Shown here: piece by piece, positions 22,037 through 32,741 of the stretch | How the letters are laid out: each line of letters starts with the position of its first letter | Numbering within the stretch: the first letter of the stretch is position 1 | Notes under the pieces: model-generated | Told to the model about the DNA's origin: nothing | The model's input: the letters and a program-made list of their open reading frames with translations, nothing else | The model's database searches: none | Assembly: GCA_922989275.2 (NCBI GenBank) | Contig: OV277867.1 | Span: 37,068,070 to 37,132,069, forward strand | DNA from: Gari tellinella | Taxonomy: Eukaryota; Mollusca; Bivalvia; Cardiida; Psammobiidae | Length of the DNA stretch: 64,000 nt | Direction: 5' to 3' | Position numbers and translations under genes: made by a program

Positions 22037-23299
22037 TACTGTGCCAAGAAGTGTTTACCTTCGATTCGACTTTTAAAAAAGCTGTAAGTATTTTATTTGC
22101 AATGCAAATGTGACGAGACCCGGCCAATTCGAGCGAGAAAGTAGTAAGCTTTGATCGTGCCCATTTTTATCGCGGATTAAATACGGTGTTTTTGCTAGAT
22201 CGGTGGAAAACTGGCTGGAGAGAGCGCAAGACGAAGGGCTACTGTGTTCAGCGAAACCAATTTCTCGGTAAAATTCAAGGTTTGCGTATCTGTTAAGGTA
22301 CATTGCCAGTAAAACGAGCAGTTAAATGGAGATATAATCGAATTGTATGCAACTGGTTCTGGAAAACGCAATAGAAATAGGGAAAAATCAAAGATTTGCG
22401 GGAAAGCTACCTCGGGAAGAGAAATCGAGCAAGGCTACTTCGGTAAGCGGATTCGAGGGGCAAATTGACGATCGTTTTATGCCTATTAAAATATTGTTTT
22501 TTTGTCTCCTAAATTAGTATTCAAATACTTAAGTACCTACCAAAAGATCTTGGACAAAACACATTTTGCTTGATACACACTTGTATATATTGTACCGCAA
22601 TACCTATGTGAACAATCTGGATTGGCGCAAGATGCGGGGTCTGATCCTAGATCCAAACTGTTTTAAACTCGTATAGCCTGACTGGTTACATGGCGCATAT
22701 TTGAATTATCGAATGTGATATATTGGACGATTTACCACAGTAGAACATCGATTATTTCGGTTTTACCATGAACTAGTTGATATGTCACCGATCTTGACAA
22801 ATTGATGGGCATAGTTCAAGAAATGTCCCAATACGTCATTTACCATTATATTTTATTACGTAACATAACAACCGTGGTATATCTTATTATATACCACGGT
22901 CAGATTGCTCTGTTTTTATGGTGACGAAATAACGTGTCAAGATAGAATTGATAATATTGTCAATTTTCCCTTTGCTCATGAAAAGTAAAAATATCTTAAT
23001 TTCTACATATAACTTCATGTGTGAAATGGTGGCTTATTGAGGGACAACTATGTAATCCCTGATTAGGACCACACGCGTAATGCGCTGCGTTTGATCAGGG
23101 TTTTAGATATTGTCTCTCATTAGCATCTACATATCCATTATCCCTGTGCAGTGTTCAACATAAATACCATCATAAACGTGCGAATATAGCTTACCTAGGA
23201 TGACACTGTGTGTTCCGCAGTGTGCCACCTTTCCCAGATGATGTAAGATATTAAAAACATTATAAAAACTTAATGCATGTTTGTTTTATTTTCAGAACA

Positions 23300-23629
23300 A
23301 TGAGAGCTCTAACAATCGGCCGAAAGACACTGAAGACAGAAAAAAACCGGAGAAAACAGAAACGATACACATTTCAGGCGTCATTTATAGCCTTCAACAA
23401 ATGCAAAGTAAATTACTTGAACATCTGCGATAATGATACAACCGGAAAATCACCAGGCAAGCCACAAACTCCAAGATTCAAGAGCCCCCTTAAAAGAATG
23501 AAAACTGCCATGACCAAAAGAAATTTATCAACTCCTTCCAAATCGCCATCATCCAAGAAATTTCGTAGAGCCATTTTTCCATCCGGACAAGACCAGAACA
23601 AAGAAAATATCAAAAGTCTCAATTTCTGA
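23300..23629 (+). pseudogene. Inverted 5'-half copy of the element gene
   Basis: Begins after an acceptor-like TTTTATTTTCAG (ends 23295) with ATG at 23300: MRALTIGRKTLKTEKNRRKQ. It matches the first 108 or so residues of the minus-strand gene at 23706-24464, differing by a few substitutions. The match stops at the arm boundary, so the frame runs out after KSLNF. The shared part is basic and Ser/Pro/Lys-rich (TPRFKSPLKRMKTAMTKRN). It would give a truncated protein if expressed. Confidence 0.7.
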
Positions 23630-23705
23630 TTGGGTTGTTGCAATCTGTTCCATCAGGCATGTTAGAATACCTGGCCACGTGGCTGACGTTGTCAAATAAC
23701 CTGAA

Positions 23706-24464
23706 CTAAACGGTGTGAAGGAACTTAAGGTTTGTTTCCCGGGAACTGCAAAGTTTACCGTTGACTGTGATGGCGGGTATAGTCCTTTCTCTGTCGTCTC
23801 TTAAACATAGAAACTGCCCGCCGAACAGCCTATATCCTAATTTCCAAAATTTATTCGTGCTTTCAGAATATCTCATTTCTGTTGCATTGTCACATCCAAA
23901 CCACTTTACCACTTCTATCCATAGTTGGAGTGAAATGTTCTGTAGTGGAAATTTGTCTTCATTTGTCAGTTGAAAGAATCGAAGCATGTTCTTTGCATGG
24001 CCCTCTTTTGACAGATTTTCTATGACCGATGGAACTAAGTCAATCATTTGATCAATGTCCTCTTGTAATTCGTCACCTTCCGTGATGGGAACATCACCAA
24101 GCAAGTCATTGATCACATCACAGCTGTCACTGGCATCATTGTTGAGACTTTTGATATTTTCTTTGTTCTGGTCTTGTCCGGATGAAAAAATGGCTCTACG
24201 AAATTTCTTGGATGATGGCGATTTGGAAGGAGTTGATAAATTTCTTTTGGTCATGGCAGTTTTCATTCTTTTAAGGGGGCTCTTGAATCTTGGAGTTTGT
24301 GGCTTGCCTGGTGATTTTCCGGTTGTATCATTATCGCAGATGTTCAAGTAATTTACTTTGCATTTGTTGAAGGCTATAAATGACGCCTGAAATGTGGACC
24401 GTTTCTGTTTTCTCCAGTTTTTCTCTGTCTTCAGTGTCTTTTGGCCGATTGTTAGAGCTCCCAT
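23706..24464 (-). CDS. Unknown element-borne protein, probably frameshifted
   Basis: The open frame starts at ATG 24464 (MGALTIGQKTLKTEKNWRKQ), just inside an acceptor-like TTTTCAG ending at 24469, so the upstream in-frame ATG at 24491 lies in the presumed intron. Residues 1-110 are basic and rich in Ser/Pro/Lys with repeated SP motifs. An acidic segment follows (DVPITEGDELQEDIDQMIDL), then a folded-looking region with LQLWIEVVKWFGCDNATEMR and FWKLGYRLFGGQFL. The stop at 23706 looks like a frameshift: the next frame continues as GYLTTSATWPGILTCLMEQ up to the arm boundary at 23623, where the gene is cut off. From memory it resembles an uncharacterised family repeated in bivalve genomes; this is unverified. 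No transposase motif is visible, so it may be a cargo or accessory gene. Confidence 0.6.
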   Translation of the reverse strand: MGALTIGQKTLKTEKNWRKQKRSTFQASFIAFNKCKVNYLNICDNDTTGKSPGKPQTPRFKSPLKRMKTAMTKRNLSTPSKSPSSKKFRRAIFSSGQDQNKENIKSLNNDASDSCDVINDLLGDVPITEGDELQEDIDQMIDLVPSVIENLSKEGHAKNMLRFFQLTNEDKFPLQNISLQLWIEVVKWFGCDNATEMRYSESTNKFWKLGYRLFGGQFLCLRDDRERTIPAITVNGKLCSSRETNLKFLHTV

Positions 24465-25770
24465 TGTTCTGAAAATAAAACAAACATGCATTAAGTTTTT
24501 ATAATGTTTTTAATATCTTACATCATCTGGGAAAGGTGACACACTGCGGAACACACAGTGTAATCCTAGGTAAGCTATATTCGCACGTTTATGATGGTAT
24601 TTATGTTGAACACTGCACAGGGATAATGGATATGTAGATGCTAATGAGAGACAATATCTAAAACCCTGATCAAACGCAGCGCATTACGCGTGTGGTCCTA
24701 ATCAGGGATTACATAGTTGTCCCTCAATAAGCCACCATGTCACACATGAAGTTATATGTAGAAATTAAGATATTTTTACTTTTCATGAGCAAAGGGAAAA
24801 TTGACAATATTATCAATTCTATCTTGACACGTTATTTCGTCACCATAAAAACAGAGCAATCTGACCGTGGTATATAATAAGATATACCACGGTTGTTATG
24901 TTACGTTATAAAATATAATAGTAAATGACGTATTGGGACATTTCTTGAACTATGCCCATCAATTTGTCAAGATCGGTGACATATCAACTAGCTCATGGTA
25001 AAACCGAAATAATCGATGTTCTACTGTGGTAAATCGTCCAATATATCACATTCGATAATTCAAATATGCGCCATGTAACCAGTCAGGCTATACGAGTTTA
25101 AAACAGTTTGGATCTAGGATCAGACCCCGCATCTTGCGCCAATCCAGATTGTTCACATAGGCATTGCGGTACAATATATACAAGTGTGTATCAAGCAAAA
25201 TGTGTTTGTCCAAGATCTTTTGGTAGGTACTTAAGTATTTGAATACTAATTTAGGAGACAAAAAAACAATATTTTAATAGGCATAAAACGATCGTCAATT
25301 TGCCCCTCGAATCCGCTTACCAAAGTAGCCTTGCGCGATTTCTCTTCCCGAGGTAGCTTTCCCGCAAATCTTTGATTTTTCCCTATTTCTATTGCGTTTT
25401 CCAGAACCAGTTGCAAACAATTCGATTATATCTCCATTTAACTGCTCGTTTTACTGGCAATGTACCTTAACAGATACGCAAACCTTGAATTTTACTGAGA
25501 AATTGGTTTCGCTGAACACAGTAGCCCTTCGTTTTGCGCTCTCTCCAGCCAGTTTTCCACCGATCTAGCAAAAACACCGTATTTAATCCGCGATAAAGGT
25601 GGGCACGATCAAACCTTACTACTTTCTCGCTCGAATTGGCCGGGTCTCGTCACATTTGCATGGCAAATAAAATACTTACAGCTTTTTTAAAAGTCGAATC
25701 GAAGGTAAACACATCTTGGCACAGTAGCTTTTATGACGTCAAAGTCACGTGGTATTACCACACTGAAACT

Positions 25771-26147
25771 ATTCGCAAGGCAGAAATCTAAATATTGTCA
25801 AATTCAATATTTTATTGTATTGCATTTGTATTTTGTTTCACTGAGTTTTTTTTTTGTTTTTTTTTTATTCTCGTACAGAATTTTATTTATCAAGGGATTA
25901 TCTAAACAAAATACAACAAATTGAAATACAGTTCATGATTTCAACAAAATTATCAAATAAAGAAATGTGATTTAAGATTACATATACAGTAGTTCTATGC
26001 TGAATATATTAACCCTTTACTCCAAGTGAAGGTGCATTCCACTTTACTTTCAGCCTCCTTTAAGCTACCATCTACTAGAATATAGAAAATGTTTCTTATG
26101 CATTTACATGATTGTACAAATTGGATATGGATTTGTAATGGTTTTAC
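25771..26147. other. No gene; T-rich tract
   Basis: Contains TTTTTTTTTGTTTTTTTTTT-like sequence around 25847-25868 and otherwise AT-rich unassigned DNA. Confidence 0.4.
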
Positions 26148-26149
26148 GC

Positions 26150-26300
26150 TCTTTTAATAGTATTTCAGTCATATTGCTACGTCCATTTAATTACAGGTGG
26201 AGGAAGACCCCCAGCAGCTCTTTATGCACTGTTTCAGGCACAAATTCACTACTGGGGAGAACCACCGACCGTATAAATTGGAACTATTTTCTTCAGGGTA
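26150..26300. mobile_element. SINE-like fragment (copy 1)
   Basis: TTTAATAGTATTTCAGTCAT, then GGAGGAAGACC and GGAGAACCACCGACC match the segment at 60105-60225 in order. The tRNA-like part found in copy 2 is absent here, so this is a truncated copy. Confidence 0.6.
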
Positions 26301-26485
26301 TCATTAAATGAAAGGCATAAATATGCGTATCTATGATTGTTGTTGTTGAAATATCACTGAGTTTTATCGTCTGGTTTAACCCTTCCATCGAAATAATATC
26401 ACCGTGTTGATAGTCTTTTCTGCTATATCTTGAGGCCGATTTTGGACTTTTTGGACTGCAAGTAAATGGACCCGAGTGTCAAAAA

Positions 26486-26717
26486 CAGTGGAGAAAACGT
26501 TTAAACGCAAACGTACGCAAACGCAAAACACTAAAACGTAGAAATTTACATTTTTAGACTATTCTGATAATTCATGTTTATCTTGGTGGCAAACAGTCTG
26601 GAGCCTGATTAGACGCCGGGTGACCCGGCGTCTGATCTGGCTCCAAACTATTTTCACGGGAAATAATAGTTTTAGCGTAAACGCGTTTATTGGGAAAGAG
26701 TAACGTTTTCTCCACAG
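26486..26717 (+). mobile_element. Family A MITE
   Basis: CAGTGGAGAAAACG to CGTTTTCTCCACAG, with the TTCTTTCCC block deleted near the left end. The core (AGTCTGGAGCC, GGGTGACCCGG, GGCTCCAAACTA) is intact. The right TA is present. Confidence 0.85.
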
Positions 26718-26727
26718 TATGTTGGAC

Positions 26728-26766
26728 CCATATGCGGCGTCTCATCAGGATACAAACTGTTTGCTA
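26728..26766. repeat. Half hairpin core
   Basis: ATGCGGCGTCTCATCAGGAT then ACAAACTGTTTGC; the left arm is absent. Confidence 0.55.
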
Positions 26767-27009
26767 ATCCGTATGTTGGTGCCATAGGCAGTGAAAAAGG
26801 TAAACTGAAAGAATATCGCCATCACTCTCATAATTTGGTCGCAAAGTCACCCGGCTCTTTTTGTTGAATTTTTGTCCGGCTGGTAATCATCAATGATACA
26901 CTTTCGCTGGAAATTTAACCCATTATATTTTTCACGATTTTGCCGTTTTCAACTGTAATCTAAATTCAAGTTGTTGAGGTTTGGCTCTGTAGAAATATTG
27001 ATATAAGTG

Positions 27010-27072
27010 CCAGACAGTTTGGATTCTGAGCATGTGCCACCTTACGAGTCTGATCGGGACACAAACTTTTCG
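27010..27072. repeat. Degenerate hairpin core
   Basis: CAGACAGTTTGGATTCTGAG, CCACCTTACGAG, TCTGATCGGGACACAAACT; both arms are recognisable. Confidence 0.5.
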
Positions 27073-27215
27073 TAAAGTCGACTGTATTCAGCAATGGCCT
27101 TGAAAACGGGAATTCTATTATTTTATTTTTCAAAATATTTCTACCCTTCTAAGGACTAACACGACTCAATGTAAAACCCTCCATCGCCTTACCATGAGTA
27201 AAAAAATCTAGTTTA

Positions 27216-27408
27216 CAGTCGAACTTTGATATCTTGAACTCGCTTAACTCAATCTATCCGATATGTCGACACAAGAACTACATTATTTCATGCTCGGTTA
27301 AGTCGAACATACCCGTATTTCAAAGTAAAAAAGTGGCTAAGCCACGTTTTAACTTTGCAATATGGGTATGTTCGACTTTATCGAGTTAGAGATATCGAAG
27401 TTCGACTG
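27216..27408 (+). mobile_element. Family G MITE
   Basis: CAGTCGAACTTTGATATCTT to GAAGTTCGACTG, TA on both sides. Central hairpin AAAGTAAAAAAGTGG/CCACGTTTTAACTTT has two arm mismatches. Confidence 0.88.
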
Positions 27409-27414
27409 TATTTG

Positions 27415-27478
27415 CAAATTTGGATCCTTATAAGATGCCTCTATACGCGATGTCTGTTCAGGATCCAAATTATTGGAC
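27415..27478. repeat. Degenerate hairpin core
   Basis: CAAATTTGGATCCTTATAAG, CCTCTATACGCG, TGTCTGTTCAGGATCCAAAT; adjacent to the family G copy. Confidence 0.55.
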
Positions 27479-27708
27479 ACTAAATTTAACATAGTTTAAT
27501 TCAAAATACTTTAAATCAAAATTTGAAAATTAAAAGCATACAACAACAATTGTTTAACATTTATAAAGTCGTGGCAAGGGGGTCAATAAGAACGCATATA
27601 TACGTTCATTACAATTATTTAAATACTAGTTCACATATTTTATCAACATATGCCTGAATAATTGCAATGGACCGTCACTGGCTGGCTAACTCGACAAATT
27701 AGCTTCTT

Positions 27709-27935
27709 TAACCCATTTGAGCCAACGATCCCATATATGGGACATAGTCAAACAGTGTAGACTCTGATCTGACGCCGCATTATGCGGCGTCTGATCAGAG
27801 TCTACACTGTTTGCTGAAAGGAATTTCAATATAAAACAAAATGAAAATGAAAATTTTGACCAGATATCACTTTTATAAAAAAAATGGACTTATCCAATAT
27901 AAAACATGGAAGACCCCACTGGGCGCAAATGGATT
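27709..27935 (+). mobile_element. Family E MITE, full length
   Basis: Left end TTAACCCATTTGAGCC, right end GGGCGCAAATGGATTAA, the small palindrome CCCATATATGGG, and a perfect core (27755-27812) of the GTGTAGACTCTGATC/GATCAGAGTCTACAC type with loop GCATTATGC. The TTAA flanks suggest a piggyBac-type duplication. Confidence 0.88.
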
Positions 27936-28721
27936 AATTCGCCTTTAAACTGAAATTGACAGGTTATAGTCTGCTGGATTAAGCCGACTTGAGCGTGAAA
28001 CATGTTTAAATCAGGATAAGAATGTCATTTACCTCGTCGCTATATTCGTTTTATGGTCTATGTTATATGCCTGTCAGTACATTCGGAATGAGGCATTTGG
28101 TGTTAGCACATTTCACAGAATTATGACACCATACTTCAACTAACACAATTACTTCCAAAGAACCGTCTGCGTGCAAATATATCGTCTGTTTTGCTGTTAA
28201 GCTTTCTTTTCAATTCTAAACTTTGTTGTATGTTTGTAAAATACATGAAAATTATTGAAATAAAATAAGTTTAAACCAAATATACTGTCTGTTTTGTATT
28301 AGATATACTATTAACAGAAGTAATCAAGATGTTTTATTTTGAGTGTAATTTTGTGTTTGTTTTATATACAATACTCTTATTTTATTGTATGTACTGAGTT
28401 GCTAAAATCTATAAAAAAGAAAGAAAAAAACACGCTTAAGCATTACTTGCTGATTTAAAACATTTTTACCCTTGACACTTTAATAAAAACCAGCCGAGTA
28501 CAAAGTAAACTCCATTGTGTTCTTCTATTTATGGTTGTTTATGACAATGTATTGCCATGATAAACACAGCACATACCCTGATCAGATGTTTTTCATAAAA
28601 AGCCTTTAGAATTGATTCTACACCGTTTGCAGATAAAAAAGTGTACGCTTCACAAGTACTCTGTTAATTGTGAAGGACGCCTATACGATGTTATAGGGTA
28701 TGATGATTGAAACTGTATTAA

Positions 28722-28924
28722 TCCCTCACTACGTTATCCAGAGTAAAATGGTTATTTGAAAGCCGTTTGGATCCTGATCAGACGCCGAGTTACGCGGCGT
28801 CTGGTCAGAATCCAAACTAACTGACATTCATTCATTTTTTTATGTCAAAGTACCTAACATTTGAATTTGAGAAATAAAGCCAGACGATATATGATACATT
28901 GATTACGTCATGGCAGTGAAGGGA
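28722..28924 (+). mobile_element. Family C MITE
   Basis: TTAATCCCTCACTACGTTAT at the left, core with AGCCGTTTGGATCC ... GAGTTACGC ... GGTCAGAATCCAAACTA at 28760-28828, and right end TGACGTCATGGCAGTGA-type sequence (ATTACGTCATGGCAGTGAAG). The right TTAA is lost. Confidence 0.75.
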
Positions 28925-28929
28925 TGAGC

Positions 28930-29331
28930 CTAGTGTCTCCTTGATTGCTTTACCAGGCACGCCTAGTTATTTTCATGTTAGATTTTACTATATAGTTAGA
29001 GAGAGCTATTCTTGAGTTCAATAACTGACATGACTATGTCATTACACGGCTATAACAGCTTTACGTTTAGTCATTAAGATATTTATTTCCTTCAGATAAC
29101 GTTTTATTAAGCACATTAGCTGTCAGGAATATTAACAGGTTTTGCATTAAAATATTACTAATGAGCTTTGAAAGTACCAATTCATCTAATAAATGGGATT
29201 TTTTTCTAAATATAATGTTTAGAATTGGACTTTAATGATTGCATTCTATTTTCTATAACGATATAATTGTGACGAAGATCTCATATAGAAGTCATTATTA
29301 GGTCAAGTTATCTTAACTGCTATTATATATA
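28930..29331. other. No gene seen
   Basis: AT-rich, unassigned. Confidence 0.35.
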
Positions 29332-29480
29332 CAGTAAACCCACTCTAGTACGATACATAAAGGAAGTCTGATTGAATGCATGACAAGCAGAGGACAGCTT
29401 GAAGCAATTTTAAAATAAAACAGAAACAACCTATCTGCATCTTATATTTAAGTTATTCAACACAGTTTAGTGGTCTTATT
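29332..29480 (+). mobile_element. Family F MITE, degenerate
   Basis: CAGTAAACCCACTCTAGTAC at the left and a distant TTTAGTGGTCTTATTCGAAG at the right. The internal palindrome is poorly kept. Confidence 0.5.
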
Positions 29481-29548
29481 CGAAGTTTTTTCAGTATATC
29501 ACCATGGATTGGCACGTATCACACAGTAAACAGCAACAGCATCTCATA

Positions 29549-29794
29549 CAGTGGAGAATCTGTTATTCTTTCCCGATAAACGCGTTTACGCGAAAACTAT
29601 TTTTCCTTTTACAAACAGTTTTGAGCCAGATCAGACGCCGGGTAACCCGGCGTCTGATCAGGCTCCAAACTGTTTGCCACCAAGATAAACATGAAATATC
29701 AGAATTGTCCAAAAGTTGTTCTTTTCTACGTTTTAGTGCTTTGCGTTTGCGTACGTTTGCGTTTAAAAGGGAAAGAATAACAGATTCTCCACTG
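29549..29794 (-). mobile_element. Family A MITE, full length
   Basis: CAGTGGAGAATCTGTTATTC to GATTCTCCACTG with TA on both flanks. Core arms TTTTGAGCC/GGCTCCAAACTG around CCGGGTAACCCGG. Close to the copies at 17854 and 32742. Confidence 0.92.
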
Positions 29795-29977
29795 TAACAC
29801 CTAGTAAACAATATGTTTTCAAAGTAACACTTTTGCGTCGTGTACAGCTGACATGTTTCAGTTATCTATCATACTAATTGTTATTGAATATCGTTAAATG
29901 ACCTTTCAAAACATGATTTTGATTTACCCTTTACCTGATAGCCTATTTCTAGTGTTGAAGTTTACCACTTAAAACAG

Positions 29978-30029
29978 GTTGAAAGTAAAGCAGAATGCGC
30001 CTTAAGGCTCATTCTGCTTTACTTTCAGC
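29978..30029. repeat. Isolated family F-type hairpin
   Basis: GGTTGAAAGTAAAGCAGAAT pairs with ATTCTGCTTTACTTTCAGCC around GCGCCTTAAGGCTC. It equals the centre of family F without its termini. Confidence 0.65.
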
Positions 30030-30195
30030 CAGCTTTACGCTTCCATGTGATAAACTATAGAAAATATTCCCTATACTATATATTCACGGCTGATTTAATT
30101 GGAACTATGTTATTCAGCGGAGGAATAAATCATATCCGCTGAAAGGTGTTTCTATGGGGGAAAGGGTTAAAATTAAAGAATAATATGGTTAAGTA

Positions 30196-30409
30196 ATTAT
30201 ATCCTAATAAGCGCGTTTGTTACAAAAAAAACTAAGTTTTTCCACTGCAACAAATTGTGAGCAGATCAGATCCCGGATTAGCTTCTAATAGAGTTGCCAG
30301 TTATAGACAATCTTTAATATCTGCCAAAAGCTGTATGTTGTTTAATTTTACAGCGTTATGATTGCGACTTGTTTCGTTTAAATAGGAAGAATATAGCTTT
30401 CTACAGTTT
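30196..30409 (-). mobile_element. Family A MITE, very degenerate
   Basis: TCCTAATAAGCGCGTTTGTT, GAGCAGATCAGATCCCGG, AAAGCTGTATGTTGTTTAAT and TTTCGTTTAAATAGGAAGAA keep the block order of family A; the termini are lost. Confidence 0.55.
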
Positions 30410-31165
30410 AATAGTTACTTAATTGTTACAGAATCCTTATACGTTTATTATGCACATGTTGCACCGATCGTAAAACTGCATACTAATATGAAAAAACACG
30501 AAATAATCGTAGAGCAAATTACACAAGAGTAGTAAAAACAATTCATAAACTATTTATTGTGATGCCAATGTTATATAATATATAGTATTAGTTTTGCACT
30601 TAAATTTAAATAAATTATCATTATTTAAATAAACTTTCAATTACATATGTTTTTAAGCAACTTGAAGGCTACTTTTTATGTTGTTAGACTGTAGATTTGC
30701 ATTCCTAATGGATAACATATGAATAGTTTATCGTTGAAAAGTACAAGACCTTTGAATACACTGTAAAATGGGAGTATTGTATCTTTATCATAGCGACAAG
30801 TATACTCGTCTCTTATAAACTGTGCGCCGGCAAACATAGAAGGCTCTACACTTTGTAATATATTGTGAAACAATACTCCTAAATAGATTTCAAATAAAAT
30901 ACAATAAATAGGAAGCTGGACATGTTCATTTAAAGTTTCAGGAGGGATATTTTATGTGCCCATACTCTTTTCAAGCACACTAGTAATTAAATGAAGATTT
31001 GTAATTCACAAATACATTTTACCTCTAACATTCCATACCAGTATCGCATTTTGCAAACGTTAATAGTACAATCATGGAATACTTTTTAAAACATGAACAT
31101 ATAAGCTGGCGTTTGAAGATACCTTGCCCATAACCATTCATCGCCGGAGGCAACTAAAATTTATC
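30410..31165. other. AT-rich, no confident gene
   Basis: A minus-strand open frame (30676-30873) has a protein-like composition, but without homology evidence or start context I do not call it. Confidence 0.35.
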
Positions 31166-31167
31166 TT

Positions 31168-31232
31168 TTAAAAATTAGCATCCAGATCATGTTACGTGAC
31201 GTCTGATCTGGATTCTGAACGTTTGACAATCA
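31168..31232. repeat. Degenerate hairpin core
   Basis: GCATCCAGATCATGTTACGT, GACGTCTGATCTGGATTC, GAACGTTTGAC; the left outer arm is missing. Confidence 0.55.
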
Positions 31233-31354
31233 TTTCGAAACGCCATTAGTTATATTGCCCTAAATATAACGTTGAAAGGACAGTACGGATAGCAATATTG
31301 AAGCAGGCGGCATTGTGGCGATAGGGGTAACAAACTCACGATTACAATGTATTA

Positions 31355-31600
31355 CAGTGGATAATACGTTATTCTTTCCCGTTTAAACGCAAACGTACGC
31401 AAACGCAAAACACTAAAACGTAGAAAAGTACAACTTTTGAACAATTCTGATAATGCATGTGTATCTTGGTGGCAAACAGTTGAGAGCCTGATCAGACGCC
31501 GGGTTACCCGGCGTCTGATCTGGCCCCCAACTGTTTGCAATAGAAATAATAGTTTTAGCGTAAACGCGTTTATTGGGAAAGAATAACGTTTTCTCCACTG
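31355..31600 (+). mobile_element. Family A MITE, full length
   Basis: CAGTGGATAATACGTTATTC to ACGTTTTCTCCACTG, TA on both sides. Core arms GTTGAGAGCC/GGCCCCCAACTG: this arm variant (TTGAGAGCC) differs from the other copies. Confidence 0.9.
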
Positions 31601-31832
31601 TATAGCGGTTAAAGGGTAATCGAATGTTAATGGCAACATGTCAATTGGAACTACTAAAATTGACATTAATCTTATTTGTTTTATTTCTGCTAACATTGAG
31701 CATGACACAATCACGTATCACCAATAATGATTTATGACGTTCTAGCCATTCAGGAAATGCTGTACACCTTCAATTAGAGTGCATATGCAGAAAACTGTTT
31801 TTCTTATATTTCCTTTTAAAGCGTTTCATCTA

Positions 31833-32174
31833 CAGTACTCCCTCTCTACAACGACCCTCTCAACAACGACTCCCTTCTTATAACAACCCATGTCGCAGTT
31901 CCCTAAACATGACAAGTAAGACTAGCGCTTTAATTGCTGCAATATCGTCTGCTTAAACTCGTCGTCTGCTGCTTTTCTCAAAGATACATACCAGTATAGG
32001 ACATTTTGACAGATAAATCTAAATGACGAGTGACAAACAGCTTGAATCCAGATCAGACGCGGCGTTCAACCTGTAACCAAATTTAAATCAATTGCCCTCC
32101 CTATAACGACTCCTTCCGTACAACGCACACAATCTGTATCTCTCAGTGGGTGTCGTTGTAGAGAGGGAGCGCTG
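31833..32174 (+). mobile_element. Family D MITE
   Basis: CAGTACTCCCTCTCTACAAC to GTTGTAGAGAGGGAGCGCTG, TA on both sides. The core left arm AACAGCTTGAATCC is present, but the right arm is lost after GACGCGGCG. Confidence 0.85.
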
Positions 32175-32221
32175 TATATCTAAAAGAAATTCGCCGTCTG
32201 GGTTTCTGCCATGTCCTGTTA

Positions 32222-32456
32222 CAGTGGAGAAAACGTTATTCTTTCCCAATAAACGCGTTTACGCTAAAACTATTATTTCTATTGCAAACAGTTGGGAGCC
32301 AGATTTACCCGGCGTCTGATCAGGCTCTCAACTGTTTGCCACCAAGATACACATGAATTATCAGAATTGTTCAAAAGTTGTACTTTTCTACGTTTTAGTG
32401 TTTTGCGTTTGCGTACGTTTGCGTTTAAACGGGAAAGAATAACAGATTCTCCACTG
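32222..32456 (-). mobile_element. Family A MITE
   Basis: CAGTGGAGAAAACGTTATTC to GATTCTCCACTG, TA on both sides. The core lacks the left GATCAGACG block (GGAGCCAGATTTACCCGG) but keeps GGCTCTCAACTG. The left end matches the GTTGGGAGCC arm type of the copy at 31355. Confidence 0.88.
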
Positions 32457-32698
32457 TAACATTTTCACTACCAATGCCGCTAAAAAACGCATTTGTAAAC
32501 AGTTTAGATCCCGATTAGACGCTGCGTAACGCGGCGTCTGATTAGGATCCAAACTGTTTGACATTCGTTTTAAAATGTATTCAGTCATACGGTATTAACG
32601 TTAACTTTGAAACGTTGTTGCAGACAACAATATTAAAGCAGACGACAATATGGCGGTGACGGGGTAAAGAACTGACAATAAATTTGATATTGAAAGGG
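32457..32698 (+). mobile_element. Family B MITE, left end lost
   Basis: Starts with ATTTTCACTACCAATGCCGC next to the family A copy, core at 32495-32566 (TTTAGATCCCGATTAGACGC ... GATTAGGATCCAAACTG), then CAGACGACAATATGGCGGTG and an end GAAAGGG with TTAA at 32699-32702. Confidence 0.78.
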
Positions 32699-32741
32699 TT
32701 AAAGAAGCATTTGGAATCTGACAGATGGATGATTACAGCTA

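Larger units (their letters stand above)
21998..25765. mobile_element. Palindromic element with 1.6-kb inverted arms
   Basis: The element starts CAGTGTGGTAATACCACGTG and ends with its complement. It is flanked by the direct repeat AAACT (21993-21997, 25766-25770), which I read as a 5-bp target duplication. The left arm (21998-23622) and right arm (24142-25765) are inverted copies with few differences. The single-copy middle (23623-24141) holds the 3' half of a minus-strand gene whose 5' half lies in both arms. Each arm also holds two damaged hairpin cores (22605-22672 and 23062-23110 on the left). The target was itself an old family A-like sequence: CAGACTCCAAACT on the left continues as AAACTATTCGC on the right. 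CAGTG termini and 5-bp duplications occur in some hAT and Transib-like groups; the superfamily is undecided. Confidence 0.85.

Noticed and set aside
22073..22303. 76-codon minus-strand open frame in the left arm, with a mirrored partner near 25430-25690
   Set aside because: Both copies exist because the arms are inverted repeats. The right-arm version has an in-frame stop, and the location fits a 5' leader of the element gene read backwards.
30676..30873. Minus-strand frame with a protein-like segment (ILPFYSVFKGLVLFNDKLFI)
   Set aside because: It faintly recalls the start of a retroelement integrase, but no other retroelement motif or terminal repeat lies nearby, so I do not call it.
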